Origin: an uncultured Eubacteriales bacterium
Lineage (GTDB): Bacteria; Bacillota; Clostridia; Oscillospirales; Acutalibacteraceae
Length of the DNA stretch: 64,000 nt
Assembly (NCBI GenBank): GCA_934647945.1
Contig: CAKUFK010000005.1
Coordinates: 1-64,000 of the forward strand
Direction of reading: 5' to 3'
Translations under genes and position numbers: made by a program
Notes under the pieces: model-generated
The model's input: the letters and a program-made list of their open reading frames with translations, nothing else
The model's database searches: none
What the model was told of the DNA's origin: nothing
Shown here: positions 41,334 to 50,851 of the stretch, piece after piece
How the letters are laid out: each line of letters opens with the position of its first letter
How positions within the stretch are numbered: position 1 is the first letter of the stretch

Positions 41334-42554
41334 ATGAGCAACCAAATTAAAAAAGTGGTGCTGGCCTATTCCGGCGGCCTCGACACCTCCATCATTATTC
41401 CGTGGCTGAAGGAAAACTACGACAACTGCGAGGTCATCGCGGTCGCCGCCGACGTCGGCCAGGGCAAGGAACTTTCCGGTCTGGAGGAAAAGGCCAAGAA
41501 GACCGGCGCCTCCAAGCTCTACATCGAGGATCTGCGGAAGGTCTTCGTCGAGGACTACATATTCCCCACCGTCAAGGCGGGCGCGGTGTATGAGAACCAG
41601 TACCTGCTCGGCACCTCCTTTGCCCGGCCGATCATCGCGAAAAGGATCGTCGAGATCGCGCTGGCCGAGGGTGCCGATGCCATCTGCCACGGCTGCACCG
41701 GCAAGGGCAACGACCAGGTGCGGTTCGAGCTGGCGATCAAGGCCTTCGCGCCACAGATGAAGATCATCGCCCCCTGGCGGATCTGGGATCTCAAATCCCG
41801 GGAAGAGGAGATCGACTACGCCGAGGCCCACGGCATTCCCCTGAACATTACCAGGGAGACAAACTATTCCAAGGATAAGAACCTCTGGCATCTCTCCCAC
41901 GAAGGGCTCGATCTCGAGGATCCCGCCAACGAGCCGGATTACGACGCCATCCTCGAAATGGGTGTGTCTCCGGAAAAGGCTCCCGACAAGCCCACCTATG
42001 TGACCATTTCCTTTGAAAAGGGAATCCCCACCGCGATAGACGGTGAGAAAATGGACGGGGTTGCCCTCGTCGAGAAGCTGAACCGGCTCGGCGGCGAGAA
42101 CGGCATCGGCATCGTGGACATGGTGGAAAACCGGCTGGTCGGAATGAAGAGCCGGGGCGTGTATGAAACCCCCGGCGGCAGCATCCTCTACAAGGCACAC
42201 GAGGCCCTCGAGACCCTCTGCCTCGACCGGGATACCCAGCACTACAAGCAGCAGATGGTCGCGGGCAAGTTCTCCGAGCTGGTCTATTACGGCCAGTGGT
42301 TCACCCCCCTGCGGGAAGCCTTGTCCGCGTTCGTGGATTCCACCCAGGAGCAGGTCACCGGCGATGTGAAGCTCAAGCTCTACAAGGGCAACATGATCCT
42401 CGCCTCCCTGACCTCTCCCTATTCCCTGTATGACGAGGAGATCGCCACCTTCGACGAGGACCATGTCTACGACCAGACCGACAGCCAGGGCTTCATCAAC
42501 CTCTTCGGCCTGCCGATTAAGGTGCAGGCGATGAAAAAGCAAAAGCAGGGCTAA
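41334..42554 (+). CDS. argG: Argininosuccinate synthase
   Basis: Joins citrulline and aspartate with ATP. The 406 residues carry the PP-loop AYSGGLDTS (11-19), the citrulline/aspartate region with GKGNDQVRFE, and the tetramer C-terminus. ATG 41334 follows GAAAGGG; an in-frame ATG at 41277 is only a few bases from the predicted transcription start, so I reject it. It heads the arginine cluster and sits 108 bp before argH. Confidence 0.97.
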   Translation: MSNQIKKVVLAYSGGLDTSIIIPWLKENYDNCEVIAVAADVGQGKELSGLEEKAKKTGASKLYIEDLRKVFVEDYIFPTVKAGAVYENQYLLGTSFARPIIAKRIVEIALAEGADAICHGCTGKGNDQVRFELAIKAFAPQMKIIAPWRIWDLKSREEEIDYAEAHGIPLNITRETNYSKDKNLWHLSHEGLDLEDPANEPDYDAILEMGVSPEKAPDKPTYVTISFEKGIPTAIDGEKMDGVALVEKLNRLGGENGIGIVDMVENRLVGMKSRGVYETPGGSILYKAHEALETLCLDRDTQHYKQQMVAGKFSELVYYGQWFTPLREALSAFVDSTQEQVTGDVKLKLYKGNMILASLTSPYSLYDEEIATFDEDHVYDQTDSQGFINLFGLPIKVQAMKKQKQG

Positions 42555-42662
42555 ACAACTGCACGATTGACGGCTGCCGCGCCCGGGCCCTTCAGGGTCC
42601 GGGCGCGGTAGGCCCGTTCCGGCCGCCGATCCGGCGCCGTACCCGAAAAAGGAGGTCCCGCC

Positions 42663-44042
42663 ATGAAGCTGTGGGCCGGCCGGTTCCAAAAGGACATCGA
42701 CCAAAAAACCAACGATTTCAATTCCTCCATCTCCTTCGACTGCCGCATGGCCCGGGAGGATATCGCGGGGAGCCTGGCCCACGCCGCCATGCTCCAAAAA
42801 CAGGGGATCCTCTCCCCTGAGGATGGGGAGAAGATCCGGGAGGGCCTGGCCGGGATCGCGGCCGATCTCGCCGCGGGCCGTCTCGCCATCGACCCGAACG
42901 CCGAGGATATCCACACCTTTGTGGAAGGGGAACTGACCGCGCGGATCGGGGACGCGGGTAAGCGCCTCCACACCGGCCGGAGCCGGAACGATCAGGTTGC
43001 CCTCGATCTGCGCCTGACCCTCAAAAACGCGGTACCCGGCCTGCAAAACCAGCTTCGGGAGCTGATCCGGGTGCTCTGCAATCAGGCGGAGGCCCACGCC
43101 GCCTCCATCATGCCGGGCTACACCCACCTCCAGCGGGCACAGCCCATCACCTTCGGGCATCATCTAATGGCGTATGCCGAGATGTTCCTGCGGGATCTCG
43201 ATAGACTCTCCGATGCCCTGCGCCGTCTGGACCTTTCCCCGCTCGGCAGCGGCGCGCTGGCCGCCACCACCTATCCCCTCGATCGGCAGGCCGTGGCGGA
43301 TACCCTCGGCATGGCCGGGATCACCCACAATTCCCTGGACGGGGTGTCCGACCGGGATTTCTGTGTCGAGCTGGCGGCCGCCCTGTCCCTCATCATGGTC
43401 CATCTCTCCCGGTTTTCGGAGGAAATCATCCTCTGGTGTTCCTGGGAATTCAAATTCATCGAGCTGGACGACGCGTTTTCCACCGGATCCTCCATCATGC
43501 CCCAGAAGAAAAACCCGGATATCGCCGAGCTGGTAAGGGGGAAATCCGGGCGGGTATTCGGGGATCTGATGGGGCTGCTGACCATGCTTAAAGGCCTTCC
43601 CCTCGCCTACAACAAGGATATGCAGGAGGATAAGGAGGCCATTTTCGACGCGCTCGACACCGTGGCCGGCTGCCTGACCCCGTTCATCCCCATGATCGGC
43701 ACCATGCGGGTGCTGCCCGAGAATATGCGGAAGGCCGCGGCCGCCGGGTTCATCAACGCCACCGACTGCGCGGATTATCTGGTGGGGAAAGGGTTGCCCT
43801 TCCGGGACGCCTATAAGGCGACTGGCACCCTGGTGTCCCGCTGCATCGCCGAAGGGCTGACACTCGAGACCCTGCCCCTTGCTGCGTATCGGGAGGTCTG
43901 CCCCCTGTTTGACGAGGACGTGTTTGCTTTCATTTCCCTTGAGCGCTGTGCGGCGTCCCGCCGGGTGTACGGCGGGCCCGCGCCCGAAAACGTCCTCGCC
44001 CAGATCGCGCGGGTGCGAGATCTAAACCGGGCCCCATCGTGA
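42663..44042 (+). CDS. argH: Argininosuccinate lyase
   Basis: Splits argininosuccinate into arginine and fumarate. The 459-residue product belongs to the fumarase/aspartase superfamily, with the family signature GSSIMPQKKNPD near 276-287, the catalytic-His region THLQ (QRAQP) near 158-165 and HTGRSRND near 103-110. The ATG has AAAAAGGAGG upstream. The gene is followed by 286 bp of intergenic sequence with twin hairpins before argC. Confidence 0.97.
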   Translation: MKLWAGRFQKDIDQKTNDFNSSISFDCRMAREDIAGSLAHAAMLQKQGILSPEDGEKIREGLAGIAADLAAGRLAIDPNAEDIHTFVEGELTARIGDAGKRLHTGRSRNDQVALDLRLTLKNAVPGLQNQLRELIRVLCNQAEAHAASIMPGYTHLQRAQPITFGHHLMAYAEMFLRDLDRLSDALRRLDLSPLGSGALAATTYPLDRQAVADTLGMAGITHNSLDGVSDRDFCVELAAALSLIMVHLSRFSEEIILWCSWEFKFIELDDAFSTGSSIMPQKKNPDIAELVRGKSGRVFGDLMGLLTMLKGLPLAYNKDMQEDKEAIFDALDTVAGCLTPFIPMIGTMRVLPENMRKAAAAGFINATDCADYLVGKGLPFRDAYKATGTLVSRCIAEGLTLETLPLAAYREVCPLFDEDVFAFISLERCAASRRVYGGPAPENVLAQIARVRDLNRAPS

Positions 44043-44328
44043 TTATAATAGGAACGTTACCAGCCCGGTTTTGCAATTCGAGCAAACGCTCGAATTGCCT
44101 GACCTTCTGGGGATATCCAGGCCGGGCCTCTACGTAATTATGGTAGGAACGCTGCCAGCCCGGTTTTGCAGTTCGGGCAAATCCCGAATTGCCTCACATG
44201 GATAAAAAATTCAGGACCGGTCCGACCCCCTCTGTACCATGATCTCGGTTCTGACCGGCCAGGGCAGCTCCACGCGGGTCAAAGATCGCCTCTGGCCCAG
44301 GCTCCTATACAGAAAGGACTGTTGCGTG
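44043..44328. repeat. argH-argC spacer with two covarying copies of a hairpin unit (95-bp period)
   Basis: Unit 1 has a perfect 11-bp stem (44073-44083 with 44088-44098, loop AAAC). Unit 2 has GCAGTTCGGG (44168-44177) with CCCGAATTGC (44183-44192). Both units share the lead-in TAGGAACG-x-T-x-CCAGCCCGGTTTTGCA. Stem positions differ by compensating changes (CGAG/CTCG versus CGGG/CCCG). No gene is present in this spacer; the function is unknown. Confidence 0.65.
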
Positions 44329-45363
44329 ATGATCCAAGCCGGTATCCTCGGCGCGACCGGTTATGCCGGCGTCGAGCTCGTACGTCTTCTCCTCGCCCAT
44401 CCCGGGATCGAGGTCGCGGCAGTGGGGTCGGTTTCTTTTGAAGGGAAACCCCTCTCGTCGGTCTATCCCGCCCTGCGGGAGCTCTGCGACCTCCCCTGCG
44501 ATTCGGCAAAGACCGTGCTGGCCCGGAGCGATCTGGTCTTCGCCGCCCTGCCCCACGGGCTGTCCCAGGAAACCGCCGCCGCCTGCGACGCGGCGGGCAA
44601 GGCGTTCATCGATCTCGGTGCGGATTTCCGGCTGGACGATCCGGAAACCTACAAAACCTGGTACGGCTGTGACGCGCTCTATCCCGCGCTGCATCAAAAG
44701 GCGGTCTACGGCCTGCCCGAGCTTTTCCGGGATGAAATCCGGAAAACCCGGATCATCGGCAACCCCGGCTGTTATCCGACCAGCGTCGCTCTCGGACTGG
44801 CCCCGGCCCTGCGGGGTGGGTTCGTCGAGACCGCCGGGATCGTGATCGATTCCAAATCCGGCACCACCGGCGCCGGGCGCGGCCTCTCCCAGACCACCCA
44901 TTTCCCCGACTGCAACGAGGCCTTCTCGGCCTATAAGGTGGCGAGCCATCGCCATACCCCCGAAATCGAACAGACCCTCTCCAAAACCGCCGGACAGCCG
45001 GTGAGCGTGACCTTCGTCCCGCATCTCCTGCCGGTTAACCGGGGGATCCTTTCCACCATCTACGCCCGGATGAAACCCGGCGTCACCCTCGGGCAGGTGC
45101 GGGAGGCCTACGCCGCCGCCTACGCCGGGGAACGGTTCGTCCGCCTGCTGCCGGAGGGGGAAGGGGTCAATATCCGCAGCGTCCGCTGCTCCAACTACTG
45201 CGACATCCAGCTCTATGCCGACCCCCATACCGGCCTGCTGATCGTCACCTCGGTGATCGATAACATGGTTAAGGGTGCGGCAGGACAGGCCATCCAAAAC
45301 GCCAACCTGCTCTTCGGCCTGCCGGAGGATACCGGCCTCGGCATGGCCCCTCTCTCTTTTTAA
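44329..45363 (+). CDS. argC: N-acetyl-gamma-glutamyl-phosphate reductase
   Basis: NADPH-dependent reduction of N-acetylglutamyl phosphate, the third step of arginine synthesis. The 344 residues contain the Rossmann start AGILGATGYAGVELVRLL, the catalytic Cys in GNPGCYPT near 143-150, and the NRGI and HRHTPEIEQ segments. ATG 44329 follows AGAAAGGA. It is followed by two membrane-protein genes, which split it from argJ. Confidence 0.97.
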   Translation: MIQAGILGATGYAGVELVRLLLAHPGIEVAAVGSVSFEGKPLSSVYPALRELCDLPCDSAKTVLARSDLVFAALPHGLSQETAAACDAAGKAFIDLGADFRLDDPETYKTWYGCDALYPALHQKAVYGLPELFRDEIRKTRIIGNPGCYPTSVALGLAPALRGGFVETAGIVIDSKSGTTGAGRGLSQTTHFPDCNEAFSAYKVASHRHTPEIEQTLSKTAGQPVSVTFVPHLLPVNRGILSTIYARMKPGVTLGQVREAYAAAYAGERFVRLLPEGEGVNIRSVRCSNYCDIQLYADPHTGLLIVTSVIDNMVKGAAGQAIQNANLLFGLPEDTGLGMAPLSF

Positions 45364-45398
45364 AAACGAACATCCTATTGCGGCAAGGAGGTTCCATC

Positions 45399-46022
45399 AT
45401 GACGCGCGTTTACCGGGACCGGCCGGGCTTTGTCCGGCCCTATTGGATGTTGGCGGGCTTGTGCGGCTTCGGATGCCTTTTGTCGGCCCTTACCCTCTTC
45501 CCAGCCTCGTCCGGGCTGACGGCTGTGGTTGGTTCCCTGGCGCTTCTGGCGTCCGGGGCCTCGGCGGCCGCGATGCTCATGATCCTGCTCCGTTTCCGTC
45601 TTCTGCCCTTTGCCGTGATGCTGGTTCTCTTAACCGGAGCCAGCGTGGCGCTGGAGCTGATAAACGGCGTTCGGGTTCTGCCCGCTGATATTGTCCTGCA
45701 GCTAGTGTTTGGAATGGCTGCATATGGGCTCGGCCTTCTCCTCATCCGCCTTTTCAAGGGACGGGATCAGATCGCGGCGGTGGTTCTGGCCGCCCTTTAT
45801 CCGTTTCTCAGCCTCTGTTCCCTCCGGTCGGTGCCGAACTATCTCATACTCTCGCGCCTCGGTCTCCTCGATATACTGCTGACCATCCTGCTGCCGGCGG
45901 TGTTGACGGCCGCCCTGGCGGCGGCCGGGTGGTTCGCGTTGGACCGCCTGCTCCGCTCCGATTTTGCCCATCTCACGCAACCATGCGCTGCTGGTGAGCC
46001 GAAAAAGGAGGAAACGTTATGA
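45399..46022 (+). CDS. Uncharacterised membrane protein A in the arginine cluster
   Basis: A 207-residue protein with about five or six hydrophobic segments and a short charged C-terminal tail (GEPKKEETL). No signal peptide cleavage site and no family I recognise. ATG 45399 follows GCAAGGAGG. The next membrane gene overlaps it by 4 bp (ATGA), so the two are translated together, probably as a pair. Its position inside argC-argJ is not known to me from other arginine clusters. A transport or sensing role is only a guess. Confidence 0.75.
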   Translation: MTRVYRDRPGFVRPYWMLAGLCGFGCLLSALTLFPASSGLTAVVGSLALLASGASAAAMLMILLRFRLLPFAVMLVLLTGASVALELINGVRVLPADIVLQLVFGMAAYGLGLLLIRLFKGRDQIAAVVLAALYPFLSLCSLRSVPNYLILSRLGLLDILLTILLPAVLTAALAAAGWFALDRLLRSDFAHLTQPCAAGEPKKEETL

Positions 46023-46627
46023 ACCGGTCTTTTACCAAGGAATACTGGCTGCTGCTCGGAATTTGGGCGGGAGCCACCCTGCTCAAAGGCATGTCGGTCT
46101 TTATTGATGTGCGGATGCCCTTTTATCCCTGGTTCCGTTTTTCCGTGGTCTTCGGGGCGGTTGCTTTCGCATTGTTCCTGCTCATCGTGATCCGGTCCGG
46201 GCTGCGGCCCTGTCTGCTGGCTGTGGGACTGCATCTGCTGCTGAATGTCTTGGTGGAGCTTCTGCCGTGGCTTCTCCTTAACGGATCTCTGACCGGGATT
46301 GGGCGCTACCTGCTCAATGCTTTACTGCTTTACCTCATACCGGTGGCTCTGTACCTGGTCCTCTCCAAGCTGCTGCTCTGGTTCCTTCGGGGACGGGAAT
46401 GGGCGGGGTTCCATCTGCTGGTCCTGCTGCGGCTTCTCGCCGGAATCGGATGGGTGATGTGGCAAAGCCGGATGAACCTCTACACCCTTTGGGATCTGGC
46501 TCTCGGGGCGGGGATCCCGGTCGCTGCGTTCTGGCTTTATACCCTTTTTCGAAGACGCAGGGCCTCCGGGCCGGCATCCGGCTCTTCTACCCCGGCCGTT
46601 TGGGCGGCAGAAGACACGAAACCCTGA
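46019..46627 (+). CDS. Uncharacterised membrane protein B in the arginine cluster
   Basis: A 202-residue hydrophobic protein with about five or six membrane segments and an Arg-rich, then Ala/Ser/Pro-rich C-terminal tail in the cytoplasm. The start overlaps protein A's stop. The composition (Leu, Trp, Arg) is similar to protein A. I do not recognise the family. It is followed by argJ after 111 bp. Confidence 0.75.
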   Translation: MNRSFTKEYWLLLGIWAGATLLKGMSVFIDVRMPFYPWFRFSVVFGAVAFALFLLIVIRSGLRPCLLAVGLHLLLNVLVELLPWLLLNGSLTGIGRYLLNALLLYLIPVALYLVLSKLLLWFLRGREWAGFHLLVLLRLLAGIGWVMWQSRMNLYTLWDLALGAGIPVAAFWLYTLFRRRRASGPASGSSTPAVWAAEDTKP

Positions 46628-46738
46628 TCCGTCGCGGATTTCTCCCGGTGGAGGGGCCTATCCTATAAAAACGATTACCCGGCGGAGATGCGGCAGCCCC
46701 CGCAGCCGCCCGCCAGGGAAACACAGGAGCTGATACCC

Positions 46739-47956
46739 ATGTCAACCTTCATTGAGGGCGGCGTTACCGCCGCCAGGGGTTTTTCCGCCGCGGGGATCCA
46801 CTGCGGCATCCGGAAAAACCGGAGCAAAAAGGACCTGGCCCTGATTTTCTCCGACCGGCCAGCGGCAGCGGCGGCGGTGTATACCCGGAACTTGGTCAAG
46901 GGTGCTCCCCTGACCGTGACGAAACGGCATCTGGAAAACGGCACCGCCCGCGCCATCGTGTGCAACAGCGGGATCGCCAACACCTGCGCCGCCGACGGGA
47001 TCGAGACCGCGGAAGAGATGTGCCGCCTGGCGGCGGAGGCCCTGGGGGTCGACGTCATGGACGTCCTGCCCGCCTCCACCGGCGTGATCGGTCCCTCCCT
47101 CCCGCTTGCCCCCATCGCGGCAGCCATGCCTGCTCTGGCCGCCGCACTGTCCGAAACCGGCAGCTCCGAAGCCGCTGAAGCGATCATGACGACCGATATC
47201 GTGAAAAAGGAGTTTGCCCTGACCTTCCGGGCGGGGGGCAAAACCTGCACCCTGGGCGGCATCGCCAAGGGCAGCGGCATGATAGCGCCCAACATGGCAA
47301 CCATGCTCTGCTTCCTCACCACCGACGCCGCCGTCACTCCCACCCTGCTGCATGAAGCGCTGCTCGATGCGGTGGGGGATACCTTCAACATGCTGACCGT
47401 CGACGGGGACACCTCGACGAACGACACGGTTGCCCTGTTGGCCAACGGCGCGGCGGAGAATCCGCTGATCTCCTCCAAAGGGGAGGATTACGACGCCTTT
47501 TGCGGCGCGCTGCGGATGCTGTGTGCCGCGATCGTCCGGGCCCTGGCCGCCGACGGCGAGGGCGCGACCCGGTTGCTGGAAGTCCGGTTACGGGGTGGTG
47601 CGTCCCGGCATGACGCTCGCATGGCCGCCCGGGCGGTAGCGGGATCCTCCCTACTCAAGGCGGCGATCTTCGGGGCCGACGCCAACTGGGGCCGGGTACT
47701 CTGCGCCATCGGGTATTCCGGGGCGCAGGTGGACGTATCCGGCGTGGATGTCGCATTCGTCTCGAAAGCCGGACAGATCGAGGTCTGCAAAAACGGGGCT
47801 GGCATCCCCTTTGACGAGGATACCGCCAAAACCGTGCTGACCCAGCCCGAGGTGACGGTGGATATCCGCCTGCGGGACGGCGAGGCCGCGGCCACCGCGT
47901 GGGGCTGTGACCTGACCTACGACTATGTGAAGATCAACGGGGATTACCGCAGCTAG
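46739..47956 (+). CDS. argJ: Bifunctional glutamate N-acetyltransferase / ornithine acetyltransferase
   Basis: Moves the acetyl group from N-acetylornithine to glutamate, so acetyl is recycled. The 405-residue precursor self-cleaves before the nucleophilic Thr in APNMATML (Thr188). The ATG at 46739 follows AGGAG with good spacing. Whether it also accepts acetyl-CoA (bifunctional) cannot be told from the motifs alone. No separate argA/argE was seen, which fits the recycling route. Confidence 0.96.
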   Translation: MSTFIEGGVTAARGFSAAGIHCGIRKNRSKKDLALIFSDRPAAAAAVYTRNLVKGAPLTVTKRHLENGTARAIVCNSGIANTCAADGIETAEEMCRLAAEALGVDVMDVLPASTGVIGPSLPLAPIAAAMPALAAALSETGSSEAAEAIMTTDIVKKEFALTFRAGGKTCTLGGIAKGSGMIAPNMATMLCFLTTDAAVTPTLLHEALLDAVGDTFNMLTVDGDTSTNDTVALLANGAAENPLISSKGEDYDAFCGALRMLCAAIVRALAADGEGATRLLEVRLRGGASRHDARMAARAVAGSSLLKAAIFGADANWGRVLCAIGYSGAQVDVSGVDVAFVSKAGQIEVCKNGAGIPFDEDTAKTVLTQPEVTVDIRLRDGEAAATAWGCDLTYDYVKINGDYRS

Positions 47957-48066
47957 GAAGCGGGGGCCTTCGCCGGGAACGCCCGTTCCCAAAAGACCCG
48001 AGGCCCCGGGGCAAAGGCGCTCTCGCCCCGCGCTCCATATTTCTGATGCAAATGAGGGTTTACGCT

Positions 48067-48921
48067 ATGAAGATTTCCACCGCCGACAGGGCGCAGGTTC
48101 TCACCCAGGCCCTGCCCTATATCAAGCAGTTCGCAGGAAAAACCGTCGTCATCAAATACGGCGGCAACGCCATGATCAGCGAAGAGCTTAAGGCTGCCGT
48201 CATGCAGGATGTCGTCCTGCTTTCCACCGTGGGCATCCGGGTGGTGCTCGTTCACGGCGGCGGCCCCGAAATCAGCGCCATGCTCAAAAAAATCGGGAAA
48301 GAATCCCGGTTTGTGGGCGGTCTGCGGTATACCGACAGGGAGACCATGGAGGTTGTCGAAATGGTTCTCGCCGGCAAGGTCAATAAAACCCTCGTTCAGC
48401 AGCTCGAGGCCCACGGCGGACGGGCGATCGGCCTGTGCGGCCTGGATGGCGGGATGATCAAGGCGGTCCGCCATCAGGGGGAGGATCTCGGGTTTGTCGG
48501 CGACGTTACCCACGTCAACGTCACCCTGATCCGCACCAGCCTGGACAGCGATACCATTCCGGTGGTGGCCACCATCGCCGCCGGGGAGGACGGCGAGACT
48601 TACAATATCAACGCCGACATCGCCGCCGCTCAGATCGCCGCCGCCCTCGGGGCGGAGAAGCTGGTGCTGATGACCGATGTGCGGGGCCTGCTGCGGGACA
48701 GGGACGATGAGGATTCCCTGATCTCGGTGGTACAGGTCAGCGAGGTGCCTCATCTCAAGCACCTCGGCATCATCTCCGGCGGCATGATCCCCAAAATCGA
48801 CAGCTGTGTCGAGGCAGTCCGCCGGGGGGTGCGCCGTACCCACATCATCGACGGACGGATTCCCCATTCCATCCTCATTGAAATGCTGACCGACGAGGGC
48901 ATCGGTACCATGTTCCTGTGA
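48067..48921 (+). CDS. argB: Acetylglutamate kinase
   Basis: Phosphorylates N-acetylglutamate; the usual control point by arginine feedback. The 284 residues have the nucleotide loop VIKYGGNAM near 29-37 and the substrate loop VLVHGGGPE near 59-67. ATG 48067 is chosen since GAGGG precedes it by 8 nt; other ATGs at 48046 and 48052 would add a short tail. The N-terminal helix before the kinase core is typical of the arginine-sensitive type. Confidence 0.95.
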   Translation: MKISTADRAQVLTQALPYIKQFAGKTVVIKYGGNAMISEELKAAVMQDVVLLSTVGIRVVLVHGGGPEISAMLKKIGKESRFVGGLRYTDRETMEVVEMVLAGKVNKTLVQQLEAHGGRAIGLCGLDGGMIKAVRHQGEDLGFVGDVTHVNVTLIRTSLDSDTIPVVATIAAGEDGETYNINADIAAAQIAAALGAEKLVLMTDVRGLLRDRDDEDSLISVVQVSEVPHLKHLGIISGGMIPKIDSCVEAVRRGVRRTHIIDGRIPHSILIEMLTDEGIGTMFL

Positions 48922-48960
48922 TGCCCGGACGTCGGACAATATAAAGGAGTTGTGACACAG

Positions 48961-50133
48961 ATGAATCCCATCGTTTCTGCCGGAGAAGGCGGCCTGATGC
49001 CGACCTACGGCCGGTTTCCCGTCGATCTGGATCACGGTGCCGGTGCCGTGGCCGTGGACACGCAAGGCAGGGAATACATCGATTTCGGCAGCGGCATCGG
49101 GGTCAACGCCTTGGGCTATTGTGAGCCGGGATGGGTAAAAGCGGTCTCGGAGCAGGCCGCCCGGCTCCAGCATGTCTCCAACCTGTACGACAATCCGGTC
49201 CAGACCGCCTTTGCCAGAGAGCTCTGCGCCGCCGCAGGGATGGCGCGGGTCTTTCTCTGCAATTCGGGGGCGGAGGCCAACGAGTGCGCGATCAAGCTGG
49301 CCCGCAAATACAGCTTTGATAAATATGGGGAGGGACGCAGCACCGTTTTGACCCTGCAAAATTCTTTCCACGGCCGGACGGTCACCACCCTAGCCGCCAC
49401 TGGGCAGGACGGCTTCCATCAATACTTCTTTCCCTTCACCGAGGGGTTCCGCTACCTGCCCGCGAACGATTCCGCCTCGATGGAACAGGCGATAGACGGC
49501 ACGGTCTGCGCCGTGATGCTCGAATGTGTACAAGGGGAGGGTGGTGTCCTGCCCCTGGATATCGCGTATCTGCGGAGGGTACGCGAGCTTTGCTCGGCCC
49601 GGGATATCCTGCTCATCATCGACGAGGTACAGACCGGCGCCGGGAGGACAGGCCGGTTCCTCGCCTGTGAACACGCGGGGATCCGGCCCGACGTCGTGAC
49701 CATGGCGAAGGGTCTGGGCGGCGGCCTGCCCATCGGGGCCTGCCTGTGCACGGAGATGCTCGGCAGCGTGATGTCGTCCGGGACCCATGGCTCCACTTTC
49801 GGCGGGAACCCTGTGGCCTGTGCCGCCGGACGGTATATGCTTTCCCGCCTGACCGATCCCGCGCTGCTGCGGGAGGTGGAGGAAAAAGGCCGGGTCCTGC
49901 GGGAGAGGCTGGAAGGGATGCCTCATGTGACCGGGGTGCAGGGCCTCGGGATGATGCTCGGCGTGGAGCTGGACGGCGCCGACGCGATAGAGGTCGCCGC
50001 CCGCTGCGTTCAGAACGGGCTGCTCATCCTCACCGCCAAGGCCAAGCTCCGGCTTCTGCCGCCGCTGAATATCACGCGGGATGAAATGGACCGCGGCCTC
50101 AGCCGGCTGGCAGCCGTGCTGGCCGCCCTTTAA
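48961..50133 (+). CDS. argD: Acetylornithine aminotransferase
   Basis: PLP-dependent transamination that makes N-acetylornithine. The 390-residue class III aminotransferase has the Asp of the PLP pocket in IIDEVQTG (Asp221) and the Schiff-base lysine in MAKGLGGG (Lys250). ATG 48961 has AAAGGAG 11 nt upstream; the GTG nine bases earlier lies too close to that site. It ends the argJBD run. Confidence 0.95.
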   Translation: MNPIVSAGEGGLMPTYGRFPVDLDHGAGAVAVDTQGREYIDFGSGIGVNALGYCEPGWVKAVSEQAARLQHVSNLYDNPVQTAFARELCAAAGMARVFLCNSGAEANECAIKLARKYSFDKYGEGRSTVLTLQNSFHGRTVTTLAATGQDGFHQYFFPFTEGFRYLPANDSASMEQAIDGTVCAVMLECVQGEGGVLPLDIAYLRRVRELCSARDILLIIDEVQTGAGRTGRFLACEHAGIRPDVVTMAKGLGGGLPIGACLCTEMLGSVMSSGTHGSTFGGNPVACAAGRYMLSRLTDPALLREVEEKGRVLRERLEGMPHVTGVQGLGMMLGVELDGADAIEVAARCVQNGLLILTAKAKLRLLPPLNITRDEMDRGLSRLAAVLAAL

Positions 50134-50851
50134 ACGGGAGTATTTATATGAAATGCATGAAATTATGACCACCCAAGCCCTTGGGGCGGCAGCCTTTTTT
50201 TATCGTTGATTCAGGCAGCCGTGCCACCGCCGGCTTTCCTCTAAAGAAAGCCGGCAAACCACTGGGGGTCCAGGGGGCGATGCCCCCGGCACGTCTTTGC
50301 CTTCTTTCTTCGTGCGAAGAAAGAAGGTGGCCCGCAGGCCAGACCTGAAAAAGACGGGTATGGCGGGTTGTCCGCGCATAAAGAACGCAGTCCTTCTAAA
50401 AAGAACATCGAATGCGCGGCCACCTCCTTTTGTCCGAGCTTCAGCTCGTAGCGACAAAAGGATGCAAAAACGCCACCGGGGTACCCCCGGACCCCAAGGG
50501 ATCCTGTCGGTTCTCTTTTTAGGAGAACCTCCCCGGCAGAATTAAAAAACCGACGATATACATTAGGAGGCCCGAGGCCCCCGGGAGTCTGGGTGCTCAT
50601 AATTTCATGGGGTTATGACCGTCCGAGCCCCGTGGCTTGTGTAATTTTAGAAAAAACCGGCAGGAGCTTGACCGCCTCAATCAACAATATGGCATAGGGC
50701 CGGGGTCCCTAAGGCTTTAGCTGGTCACAGCCCGATGCGGCCATGCCTCCTCGCCATCGGATGCTGCGGACCCGGAAAGACCTGGATGTACCCAAAAGGG
50801 AACCCTGCGGTATTCCGCATCCTCTGTCAGCAATAGAAAGGAGCCTTTTCC
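50134..50851. repeat. Hairpin-rich intergenic element between argD and argF
   Basis: Several strong inverted repeats occur in order: a GCCGGCTTTC/GAAAGCCGGC stem (50229-50255), a CTTCTTTCTTC/GAAGAAAGAAG stem (50299-50325), a CTTTTGTC/GACAAAAG stem (about 50427-50461) and GGTTCTC/GAGAACC (50509-50530). An imperfect 18-bp direct repeat, TTATGACC-xx-CC-x-AGCCC, bounds the core (50163 and 50613). The left end is copy 3 of the dispersed repeat. No protein gene is supported. Confidence 0.6.
50189..50260. repeat. Hairpin-rich intergenic repeat, copy 3
   Basis: GCAGCCTTTTTTTAT, then GATTCAGGCAGCCG and a GCCGGCTTTC-loop-GAAAGCCGGC stem. The order of elements is the same as in copies at 15450 and 24549; the stem sequence is changed but still paired. 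Confidence 0.5.

Noticed and set aside
41190..43163. 657-codon open frame opposite argG and argH
   Set aside because: Antisense shadow of two clear enzymes; no ribosome site and no recognisable domain.
47953..49371. 472-codon frame opposite argB and argD
   Set aside because: Shadow of two clear arginine enzymes.
50200..50600. Protein-coding gene on the minus strand in the argD-argF spacer
   Set aside because: The translation is made of hairpin arms, without a ribosome site. Similar translations come from non-coding repeats.
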